From: Bacteroidales bacterium
Lineage (GTDB): Bacteria > Bacteroidota > Bacteroidia > Bacteroidales > Tenuifilaceae
Assembly (NCBI GenBank): GCA_020636835.1
Contig: JACJXC010000006.1
Span: 1-64,000, forward strand
Length of the DNA: 64,000 nt
Reading direction: 5' to 3'
Of the stretch, positions 34,248 through 41,865 are shown one piece after another. The notes under the pieces were generated by a model. That model searched no databases, had not been told where the DNA came from, and saw nothing but the letters and a program-made list of their open reading frames with translations. The translations under genes and the position numbers were made by a program. The first letter of the stretch is position 1. Every line of letters begins with the position of its first letter.

Positions 34248-36107
34248 ATGGGAAATATACAGATTGAGGACTTCCTTAAAGATATTGAACTTTTTAGGGG
34301 TCTTAGCAGCAAGGAACTTGTGGATTTAACCAAGGGTGTTAGCGAGCGGAAATACAATGCCGGCGATATGCTTTTCACCGAGAACAGTCCGCGTGAGGGT
34401 ATTATGATTGTTTACGATGGTGAGGTTGAGCTATTCAAGAGCAATCCGTTTGGCGTGGAGCTTAAGTTGACCTACTTCTCCCATGGCGATTTCCTTGGCG
34501 AGGGTGCTTGGGCCAGCAATTCACCCCACTCAACATCGGCTAGGGCTCTTAAGCCTACTGTGGTTTTGCTAGTAAAGTACGAAACACTGAGCCGGAATGC
34601 CGATCTTAGCGTAAAGGTGCTTACCAATATCACCCGTGTTATTCAGCGCCGTATGAGCCATGCTAATAACCGGATGATTAACCCTGCTACGCAGTACGAG
34701 TCCGGAAGCACCCGCATGGAGCACGATTTGCTTGGCGAAAGAGAAGTGCCTGCCGAGAGTTACTACGGTGTGCAGAGTCTGCGTGCTATCGAAAACTTCA
34801 ACATTTCTGGGGTAACGCTTAATTTCTACCCAATGTTGATTGACGCTTTGGCAATGGTTAAGCACTCCGCTGCTGAGGCCAATTTTGAACTGGGATTGAT
34901 TGACGAAAAGGTTAAGGATGCCATTGTTACTGCCTGTTTAGAGATTACCCATGGTAAGTTCCATAATCACTTTGTGGTTGATATGATTCAGGGGGGGGCA
35001 GGAACTTCAACCAATATGAATGCTAACGAGGTGATTGCTAACCGTGCGCTGGAGCTAATGGGCTATGCTAAGGGCGATTACAAGTATTGCCACCCGCTAA
35101 ACCATGTAAACCTATCGCAGTCGACAAACGATGCCTACCCTACTGCAGTTAAAATTGCCATTTATAATTCAAATATAAAATTGGTAAAGGTGCTCGAGCA
35201 TCTTATCGATTCGTTCAGGGGCAAGGCTCAGGAGTTTGCACATGTGATTAAAATGGGACGCACCCAGCTTCAGGATGCAGTACCCATGACGCTGGGTCAG
35301 GCTTTTGAGGCTTACGCTGCTACCCTGTCGGAGGAGATTGATAGGTTGAATCAGAATGCTCGCTTATTCCTCGAAATCAACATGGGGGCCACTGCCATTG
35401 GAACTGGAATTAACTCCGAGCCTGGCTATAGCGATAAAGTGTTAACCCATTTGCGAACAGTTACAGGACTCGATTTGGTGCTTGCCGCAAACCTAGTAGA
35501 GGCAACCCAGGATACCGGGGCATTCATCATGTATTCGTCGGCGGTTAAGCGGTTGGCCGTTAAGCTGTCGAAAATTTGCAACGATCTTAGGTTGTTGTCA
35601 TCAGGACCCCGTACCGGTATTAATGAGATTAATTTACCCCCAATGCAGCCCGGTTCGTCTATTATGCCTGGCAAGGTTAACCCGGTAATTCCCGAGGTGG
35701 TTAACCAAATTGCTTTCAAGGTTATAGGAAACGATTTAACCGTTACCATGGCCGCCGAGGGTGGACAGCTCGAACTGAATGTGTTTGAACCCGTTATTGT
35801 TCAGAGCATTTTCGAATCGATTGAGATGCTTAAGAATGGAATGAATACCCTTAAGTTCCGCTGCGTTGATGGAATTACTGCCAACGAGGAGCGTTGCAAG
35901 GAACTGGTTTTCCACAGCATTGGACTGGTTACTGCGCTTAATCCCTACATCGGGTATGAGGCATCAACCCAAGTGGCCAAGGAAGCTTTGGTTTCGAATA
36001 GGGGTGTGTACGAGTTGGTTCTCGAGAAAGGCCTACTCACCAAGGAGCAACTCGATATGATTTTATCGCCCGAAAATATGATTAAGCCCCGAAAGATGAA
36101 GCTCTAG
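34248..36107 (+). CDS. aspA: Aspartate ammonia-lyase fused to an N-terminal cyclic-nucleotide-binding-like domain
   Basis: 619 residues. From about residue 156 it is a complete class II aspartase (STRMEHDLLGEREVPAESYY, TSTNMNANEVIANRALELMG, NLSQSTNDAYPTA), with the catalytic flexible loop PGSSIMPGKVNPVIPEVVNQ; it interconverts L-aspartate with fumarate plus ammonia. Residues 1-145 form a cNMP-binding-type beta-barrel (LFRGLSSKELVDLTKGVSER, MIVYDGEVELFKSNPFG, GDFLGEGAWASNSPHSTSAR). The phosphate-binding cassette is only partly conserved: Gly-Glu is there, but the canonical Arg position appears to be Ser/His. Allosteric control by a nucleotide or another small ligand is therefore inferred, not shown. 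A class III cyclase gene lies 800 bp downstream. Confidence 0.93.
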   Translation: MGNIQIEDFLKDIELFRGLSSKELVDLTKGVSERKYNAGDMLFTENSPREGIMIVYDGEVELFKSNPFGVELKLTYFSHGDFLGEGAWASNSPHSTSARALKPTVVLLVKYETLSRNADLSVKVLTNITRVIQRRMSHANNRMINPATQYESGSTRMEHDLLGEREVPAESYYGVQSLRAIENFNISGVTLNFYPMLIDALAMVKHSAAEANFELGLIDEKVKDAIVTACLEITHGKFHNHFVVDMIQGGAGTSTNMNANEVIANRALELMGYAKGDYKYCHPLNHVNLSQSTNDAYPTAVKIAIYNSNIKLVKVLEHLIDSFRGKAQEFAHVIKMGRTQLQDAVPMTLGQAFEAYAATLSEEIDRLNQNARLFLEINMGATAIGTGINSEPGYSDKVLTHLRTVTGLDLVLAANLVEATQDTGAFIMYSSAVKRLAVKLSKICNDLRLLSSGPRTGINEINLPPMQPGSSIMPGKVNPVIPEVVNQIAFKVIGNDLTVTMAAEGGQLELNVFEPVIVQSIFESIEMLKNGMNTLKFRCVDGITANEERCKELVFHSIGLVTALNPYIGYEASTQVAKEALVSNRGVYELVLEKGLLTKEQLDMILSPENMIKPRKMKL

Positions 36108-36115
36108 AGTGAGTT

Positions 36116-36145
36116 TTTGCTTTTAACAACATTTTCTTATCTTTG
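36116..36145 (+). promoter_or_regulatory. Putative cdd promoter (TTTG-N18-TATCTTTG)
   Basis: TTTG at 36116-36119 and TATCTTTG at 36138-36145, 18 bp apart, close to the Bacteroidota consensus. It starts 9 nt after the aspA stop, and transcription would begin at or inside the hairpin 36149-36178. Confidence 0.65.
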
Positions 36146-36148
36146 ATG

Positions 36149-36178
36149 GGCGGCTATTAATGAATTTTAATAGCCGCC
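36149..36178 (+). other. Perfect 12-bp hairpin between aspA and cdd
   Basis: GGCGGCTATTAA pairs perfectly with TTAATAGCCGCC around a 6-nt loop. No T run follows, so it is a weak intrinsic terminator for aspA at best. It lies where the cdd message should begin, so it may protect or structure the 5' end of that mRNA. Confidence 0.6.
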
Positions 36179-36196
36179 TAACTTAAATATTGCTGC

Positions 36197-36691
36197 ATGA
36201 TTGTTTCAAAGGAGTTGATTGTTAAGTATTCCGAGTTTGCACGGGTGGACGAGTTGAGTCCTCGCGAAGTTGAACTGGTGGATAAGGCTAAAGATGTTTT
36301 AAGTTCAAGCTACTCTCCCTATTCGCATTTTAGTGTGGGTGCAGCCTTGCTTCTGGAGAATGGCGAAATTATTACGGGTAGCAATCAGGAGAACGGGGCT
36401 TACCCTTCGGGCTTATGTGCAGAGCGTGTTGCTCTTTTTTATGCTGGGTCAAAATTTCCGAATGTACCAATTGTTGCCATGGCCATTGTGGCCAGTTATA
36501 ATGGTGCCATTATTCAATTGCCCATATCGCCCTGTGGGGCTTGCCGGCAGGTAATGATTGAATACCAGAATATTCATGGTAAACCATATCCGGTTATAAT
36601 GGTTGGGCAAAGTAAGATTGTGAAGGTGGAAGATGTGCGGTTCCTTTTGCCCTTCAGCTTTTCGAATGTTGAGGATGCTGCCCAAAAATAG
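36197..36691 (+). CDS. cdd: Cytidine deaminase
   Basis: Zinc enzyme of pyrimidine salvage that deaminates cytidine and deoxycytidine. 164 residues, with the substrate segment SSSYSPYSHFSVGAALLLEN, the catalytic motif YPSGLCAERVALF (zinc Cys and proton-shuttle Glu) and the second zinc pair SPCGACRQVMIEY. The N-terminus is about 25 residues longer than in the short homotetrameric enzymes, as is common in Bacteroidota. It follows aspA but has its own promoter. Confidence 0.95.
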   Translation: MIVSKELIVKYSEFARVDELSPREVELVDKAKDVLSSSYSPYSHFSVGAALLLENGEIITGSNQENGAYPSGLCAERVALFYAGSKFPNVPIVAMAIVASYNGAIIQLPISPCGACRQVMIEYQNIHGKPYPVIMVGQSKIVKVEDVRFLLPFSFSNVEDAAQK

Positions 36692-36888
36692 CCATCGAAT
36701 TATTTCTATTTTCTTGAGTTAGTTGTTGTGAAAAGGTAATTTGACCGATTGGGATTAAATTTTTTTTGGCTATGCTTAGCAATCGACATGCCTTAAAGGC
36801 TTTCTCTGCTTGGTATCCCAATTTTGATAAATCAATCTTTAAAAATATCAGGATATTTTCTGTTGCCAGTTTTTTTTTATCGCATAGG

Positions 36889-38496
36889 TTATAGCGACGA
36901 AATAATTTTTCGAAACGCGGCGTTTGGAATAAGACCCTCTGTATCCTCTGCGTATTCTGGCTTAATTCGTTCAACAAAGAACATTTCAATTTCCCCAATA
37001 TTCTTTGCGGGGATTTTACCCCGTGGTGTGCATTCAAAATAGTCCTTAACGTAGGCGTATGTTGTTTCGGAGATGTTAACCTTCCCGGGTTCGCAGGTGG
37101 TTTCCATTCGGCTTGCCACGTTAACCGTGTCGCCCCAAATGTCGTATGCAAATTTGTGTTTTCCAATAACCCCAGCAATTACGCTTCCGCTGTGAATGCC
37201 GATTCTTAGGTTCCATTGGGGTTTGCCCTCCTCGTGGGCAAGCGTTGCCATTGTCTTGGCGTAGCGCTGTATTTCCAGTGCGGCCAGAACGGTGTCGAAT
37301 GGGTGGCTCCTGTTGGTTCGGGGCAGTCCGCCAACACACATGTAGCTGTCGCCTATTGTTTTAATTTTCTCGATGAATCGTTGCGCAGTAATCTCGTCGA
37401 ATGCTTCAAAGTAGTTGCCGAGTACATTCAGGAATTCATCAATTTCGGTGTATGCTACAATTATTTTGGAGAACCCCACAAAATCGGTGAACATCACCGA
37501 AACCTCCTTGAATTTTTTGGGTTTATATACCCCTTTTTTTTGTAGCGAGTAGGCTACTTCCCACGGAAGTATGTTTTTTAGAAGGTTGTCGGATTTTTGT
37601 TTTTCTTCCTGGAGTAGGTGCGACTGCTCTTGGATTTCGTGTTGCTGTTCTTCCAGCGTCTTGTTGGCGTTCTCTAGGTTTTCGGTGGTTTTTAAAAGGT
37701 GGTTGTGCTTTTCTTCCAACGATTTTTCGATGTTTTTCAACTCGGTGATATCGGTTTCGATGGCAATTATATGGCTGAAGTTTTGGAATGTGTCAAATAT
37801 TGGGGTTAGAGTTGTTTGGATATACTTTTCTTTTCCCTCGGGGGTAATCCATGTGCTGTTGTATGTAATATTCTCGCCCAAATCGCGACATCTTACCATG
37901 GCGCTGTAGGTGGTGGGGTTGGTTGTTGGGCTGAATAGGTTTTCGCCGTATATGCTAATAAAGTTGTCGAGTGTACATTCGTAAAGCTGCTTGAAACCTT
38001 CGTTTACCCAGGTTATTTTTCCTGTTTTGCTTATAACTAACGTGGAATTCCCGGCTTTGCTAATGGCCGAGGATATGTCGTTGAGTTGGTTGGATTGATC
38101 TTTGAGTTTGCATAGTAGCCTGCCGCGCTGTATTCCAACCATGATTCGTTGAATGAGCTCTGTGGCCGATATGGGGTAGCCAATAAAATCGTCAGCGCCG
38201 GCATGGTGTAATGCTTGAATCTTTTCGGGTTGAAGGAAGTCGGCCAGGGCTATTATGGGTATATCAGCGGTTAGCGGATCGGCTTTGATGATGGACAGCA
38301 AATCTGCTCCCGCACTGTTGGCGAAATGTACATCGAACAGGAGGAGATCCGGTGAGTATTCCGATATTTTACCAATGATGCTATCGTATTCCAGTACCGA
38401 CAGTACATTGAACTCATCTTCGGCTAAACCGAGGATGTCTTCGATTTCCTTCCGCTGAATGTCCGAGCTGCATGTCGATAGTATCCTGTAGGCCAT
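36889..38496 (-). CDS. Class III adenylate cyclase with degenerate receiver and PAS domains
   Basis: 535 residues, no membrane span. Residues 1-120 are receiver-like: Asp55 is kept (LLLFDVHFANSAGADLL), but the acidic pair is missing (LSTCSSD) and the conserved Lys is replaced (GYPIS), so phosphorylation is doubtful. Residues 145-255 are a PAS domain (STLVISKTGKITWVNEGFKQ), 255-310 a coiled coil, and 330-510 the cyclase. Metal ligands are Asp338 (VMFTDFVGFS) and Asp383 (KTIGDSYMCVGG). The Lys of EKIKTIGD and Asp452 (YDIWGDTVNVASR) are the pair that selects ATP, so cAMP is the expected product. It may serve the cNMP-domain aspartase at 34.2 kb or a Crp-type regulator; this is inference. Confidence 0.92.
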   Translation of the reverse strand: MAYRILSTCSSDIQRKEIEDILGLAEDEFNVLSVLEYDSIIGKISEYSPDLLLFDVHFANSAGADLLSIIKADPLTADIPIIALADFLQPEKIQALHHAGADDFIGYPISATELIQRIMVGIQRGRLLCKLKDQSNQLNDISSAISKAGNSTLVISKTGKITWVNEGFKQLYECTLDNFISIYGENLFSPTTNPTTYSAMVRCRDLGENITYNSTWITPEGKEKYIQTTLTPIFDTFQNFSHIIAIETDITELKNIEKSLEEKHNHLLKTTENLENANKTLEEQQHEIQEQSHLLQEEKQKSDNLLKNILPWEVAYSLQKKGVYKPKKFKEVSVMFTDFVGFSKIIVAYTEIDEFLNVLGNYFEAFDEITAQRFIEKIKTIGDSYMCVGGLPRTNRSHPFDTVLAALEIQRYAKTMATLAHEEGKPQWNLRIGIHSGSVIAGVIGKHKFAYDIWGDTVNVASRMETTCEPGKVNISETTYAYVKDYFECTPRGKIPAKNIGEIEMFFVERIKPEYAEDTEGLIPNAAFRKIISSL

Positions 38497-38586
38497 CTAC
38501 TCCTAGGGTTGTTGTAGGCCTTAATATAAGAAAAATTCTTGATTATTCAATCCATTAAATTGAGGGAACTACCCCTGTGGATTCAA

Positions 38587-38787
38587 CTATTCGTCAAAAT
38601 CCTTAAGGATGCTCTGCACTTCCTGCTCTGTACTGCGTAGTTTAGCCTTGCAGAACTTAAGCAGTTCCGATACCCGTTTTATTTTGTCGGTTAGTTCATC
38701 TATGTCCAACTCATTCGATTCAATTTGGCTTACAATCTGTTCAATTTCCTCTATTGCTTCGCTGTATTTGAGTGTTTTTTTGCTCAT
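38587..38787 (-). CDS. xseB: Exodeoxyribonuclease VII small subunit
   Basis: 66 residues, entirely helical: SKKTLKYSEAIEEIEQIVSQ, ESNELDIDELTDKIKRVSEL, then FCKAKLRSTEQEV, the standard XseB pattern and length. Several copies bind XseA to form the single-strand-specific exonuclease. The ATG overlaps the stop of the upstream histidine kinase by 4 bp (ATGA), so the two are translationally coupled; the XseA gene lies 5.3 kb upstream on the same strand. Confidence 0.93.
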   Translation of the reverse strand: MSKKTLKYSEAIEEIEQIVSQIESNELDIDELTDKIKRVSELLKFCKAKLRSTEQEVQSILKDFDE

Positions 38788-41657
38788 ACGTGTGTTGTGT
38801 TTTGTATGTCGATAGTGAATGTTGTGCCCAGTCCGAGTGTGCTGTCCACTCTGATTTTTCCGTTATTGCGTTCTACAAATTCCTTGCATAGCATTAGTCC
38901 CAATCCGGTTCCGCTTTCTTGGTTTGTTCCTTTAGTGGTGAGCCCATCAACCTTGAATAGTTTGGATAGATTCTCCGGTTTTATGCCAATTCCAGTGTCC
39001 GATACTTCAATAGTGGTTGATATGGGTGTTTGTTTTGCTTTAATGGTGATACTTCCCCCTGTGGGTGTGAATTTGATGGCGTTGCTTACCAGGTTGCGGA
39101 TTGCTGTGCTTAGTGTATCGTAATCGGCATATACGTCGATTCCTGTCTCGATGTGTGTTTTAATTGCAATTCCTTTCTCGTTGGCATGTACCGATGCCAC
39201 TTCAACAACTCCTTCGATGATTCCTTTAAGGTCATGATTGCTGGGTGAGAGGGTTAGTTTCCCAGTTTGGCTTCGCGACCAGCTGAGCAGGTTGTCGGTT
39301 AGTGCCAGTACGCCTGTGGCCGATCGGTTGATATGCTTGCTGTATTCGCTAATTTCAGCAGTCGACAGCTCTTCGGTGTTGTTTGCCAGCACTTCGGTGA
39401 GTCCAATTAGTGCGGTGAATGGGCTGCGTAGATCGTGAGCTATAATGGAGAAGAGTTTGTCCTTGGTTTGAACGGTTTGCGTGAGGTGGGCTTCTGATTG
39501 CGTCAGTTTTTCGTTGATTAATCGTATTTCGTCAATTTTTTCTTCCAGAGCGTTGGCATGTCTGCGGTTTTGGATAAGTGCAAGAATGGCTGCTCCGGCA
39601 AGGGTTGCTGCAAGTAGGATGATTACAACCAAAAAGTTTCGGAATATGCGCTGCTTCTCCATGTTCGCTTTGTCCAGTTCGGCTTTTTGGCGTAGCGTTT
39701 CCACCTCGGCTTCCATTACCTTTATTTCGGTCTTTTTCTGGTCGAGTTCCAAATCCAGTTGGGCTTCTAGGTTCGCTTCGTTGCGTTTTAAACTCTCCAG
39801 GCTGTCGCGTATCGATGTGTATTCCGTGTAGTATTGCAATGCCATCTTGTAATTGCCTTGCGCTTTGTAGAGGTCGTGCTTGGCCAAGTACCCGTATAGT
39901 TTGAGGTAGTTGTTGCCTATTTGTGAGCCTGTTTTTATTGAGGCGTCAATGTTCTGCTCGGCATCTCGAAACTTCTTTTGAATGATTTGCATTTCACCAA
40001 CCTTCCGGATGCAAAGGGCTTTCCCTTCGTGGTTCGACAGGGACTTGTATTGCTCTGCGGCTTTTTCGAAATGGCGAATGGCTAGGCCTGTATTTGAAGC
40101 CTGGCGTTCCACATTGCCCATCTCGTTGTATATGTCGGCTATATCCTTGGCATCGTTCAGTTTTTTTGATATGGTTAGCGCTTGTGAAAGCGATGCCCGG
40201 GCGTTGTTGAGTTGGCGCATTTGGATTTGCGCTTGCGCTATGTTCTTAAGTATCTTTGCGACTCCGGCATTATCGCCTGCTTTTTCTTTGTATTGCAATG
40301 CTTCTTTGTAGATGTTGAGCGCTTTCCTGTACAATTTCTGATCGGTATATATGTGTCCCAAGTTCTGAAGGATATAGGCTGCATCGGATGTGTTAATTAC
40401 CTTCTGGTTCACAATTTTGTGGGCTTGTTCCAGATACTTGATAGCGCTTTTGTACATTCCAAGTCGGCGGTATGCGAGCCCAATGTTGGTGAGCGATTTT
40501 GCGATGTCCTCATCCTTCCCGAACGATTGTCGAATCTTTAGGGCCATCAGGTAGCGGCGGAGTGCTTCGGCCACATTGCCCTTTTGTAGGTTGATATTCC
40601 CAATCTCGGTGAGGGTGGATGCCTCGGCCAGTGGATCTACAATTTGCGATTGTAGTTCAAGAGCAATGCTGAGGTGATCTATCGCTCTGTTGTACATCGA
40701 TTTTTGGGCTTGAGCCCGTGCAATATTTTCGTGGCTTGCTACTTGCGATCGGATTAGTTCAAGCTCAGTTCTAATGCTAAGGCTTTGGGTGTACAGCTTA
40801 ATAGCCTCATCGAACCGGTTGAATCGGAAGTGTAAACTTCCCTGTAGATTCAGTATTTCGGCCTCTTCAACTTTGTTTATGGTGCTTTTAGAGAGGTTTA
40901 GGGCTTGGTCGAGGCTTTCAATTCCCTTCTCGTATTGACCCAACTCGCGGTAGGTTATCCCAATGTTTTTAAGTGTTTGGATTATTCCCAGCGTGTCGTG
41001 TACACTTTCCCTAACTATGAGCGATTTGTAGTAATACTCCAGAGCTTCGTTAAACCTTCCGGCTTGCCAGTAGGTACTCCCAATATTCCGAAGACATTCT
41101 GCTTCGGCAGGCTTCGCTTCATTTTTTTTTGCGTAGGCTAATGCTTGTTTTTTTAGGGCTACTTGCTGGGTAAGGCTTAGTTCATCCTTTTGGGCTTCTG
41201 CTTGGATAATTCTAATTTTGGTTAACTCGTTATGCTCTTTGTTTTTTATTGCCACATCGCTGGCCTTGTCGAGGTAGCTGTTGGCTAACTTCTTGTCGCC
41301 CGATTTTGTGGCAATCCTGTTTCGAAGCAGCATGATGTTTATCTGTTGCTGGGCGTTGTTGTTTGCATTTGTAATACTTGAGGCCGAGTCGAGGTGGGCT
41401 GAGCCCTGGGGGAGAAGGTTGTTTATTATGTAGAACTCTGCATTTGCGCAGTGCATGGCGATTTTGGATTCATCGCTTTTGAGTTGTTGCGTAAGGGTTT
41501 GGGCTTTGTTGATAGTTTCCCGCGCTTTCTGCGGATTTTCAACGGCTAATAGTCGAATCCATTGGGTTAAACTATCGAGTTTTTGGGACGATGTTTGGGC
41601 GTATCCGAACCTTGGGCATAGCAGAAAGCATAGTATTATGGGCAGGTATCTATTCAT
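38784..41657 (-). CDS. TPR-repeat sensor histidine kinase (first copy)
   Basis: 957 residues from the ATG giving MNRYLPIILCFLLCPRFGYA; a start seven codons earlier would lie in the -7 box. After the signal peptide, about 13 TPR units fill residues 25-620 in the periplasm (for example EAECLRNIGSTYWQAGRFNE, EALEYYYKSLIVRES). A coiled coil, one membrane span (FLVVIILLAATLAGAAILAL) and a second coil follow. The kinase has the phospho-His in DKLFSIIAHDLRSPFTALIG and ATP-binding boxes NLVSNAIKFTPTGG, DTGIGIKPENLSKLF and GTGLGLMLCKEFVE. There is no receiver or adjacent regulator. It is a clear paralogue of the next gene upstream. Confidence 0.92.
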   Translation of the reverse strand: MNRYLPIILCFLLCPRFGYAQTSSQKLDSLTQWIRLLAVENPQKARETINKAQTLTQQLKSDESKIAMHCANAEFYIINNLLPQGSAHLDSASSITNANNNAQQQINIMLLRNRIATKSGDKKLANSYLDKASDVAIKNKEHNELTKIRIIQAEAQKDELSLTQQVALKKQALAYAKKNEAKPAEAECLRNIGSTYWQAGRFNEALEYYYKSLIVRESVHDTLGIIQTLKNIGITYRELGQYEKGIESLDQALNLSKSTINKVEEAEILNLQGSLHFRFNRFDEAIKLYTQSLSIRTELELIRSQVASHENIARAQAQKSMYNRAIDHLSIALELQSQIVDPLAEASTLTEIGNINLQKGNVAEALRRYLMALKIRQSFGKDEDIAKSLTNIGLAYRRLGMYKSAIKYLEQAHKIVNQKVINTSDAAYILQNLGHIYTDQKLYRKALNIYKEALQYKEKAGDNAGVAKILKNIAQAQIQMRQLNNARASLSQALTISKKLNDAKDIADIYNEMGNVERQASNTGLAIRHFEKAAEQYKSLSNHEGKALCIRKVGEMQIIQKKFRDAEQNIDASIKTGSQIGNNYLKLYGYLAKHDLYKAQGNYKMALQYYTEYTSIRDSLESLKRNEANLEAQLDLELDQKKTEIKVMEAEVETLRQKAELDKANMEKQRIFRNFLVVIILLAATLAGAAILALIQNRRHANALEEKIDEIRLINEKLTQSEAHLTQTVQTKDKLFSIIAHDLRSPFTALIGLTEVLANNTEELSTAEISEYSKHINRSATGVLALTDNLLSWSRSQTGKLTLSPSNHDLKGIIEGVVEVASVHANEKGIAIKTHIETGIDVYADYDTLSTAIRNLVSNAIKFTPTGGSITIKAKQTPISTTIEVSDTGIGIKPENLSKLFKVDGLTTKGTNQESGTGLGLMLCKEFVERNNGKIRVDSTLGLGTTFTIDIQNTTHV

Positions 41658-41675
41658 ACTGATAGTGTCATGATG

Positions 41676-41683
41676 CAAAGTTA
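41676..41683 (-). promoter_or_regulatory. Putative promoter -7 box of the first TPR kinase
   Basis: TAACTTTG on the minus strand matches TAnnTTTG, 19 nt upstream of the ATG at 41657. It suggests that this kinase and xseB can be transcribed apart from xseA. The gap 41684-41865 shows nothing else. Confidence 0.5.
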
Positions 41684-41865
41684 CGAATTTTATCAGATTC
41701 CTATATCCCGATAATGAACAACCGCGTTAGTGGTATTGTTACTAACTTTTCCTTTTGTTTGTTTTATCTGTGAATTAACTAACCGATGAAACAGATGCAA
41801 TGGAAATCGAATTGCAACTTTATTATTTGCCCGATGTGAGTGTTTTTTGCGAGCAAGAATTTGGT

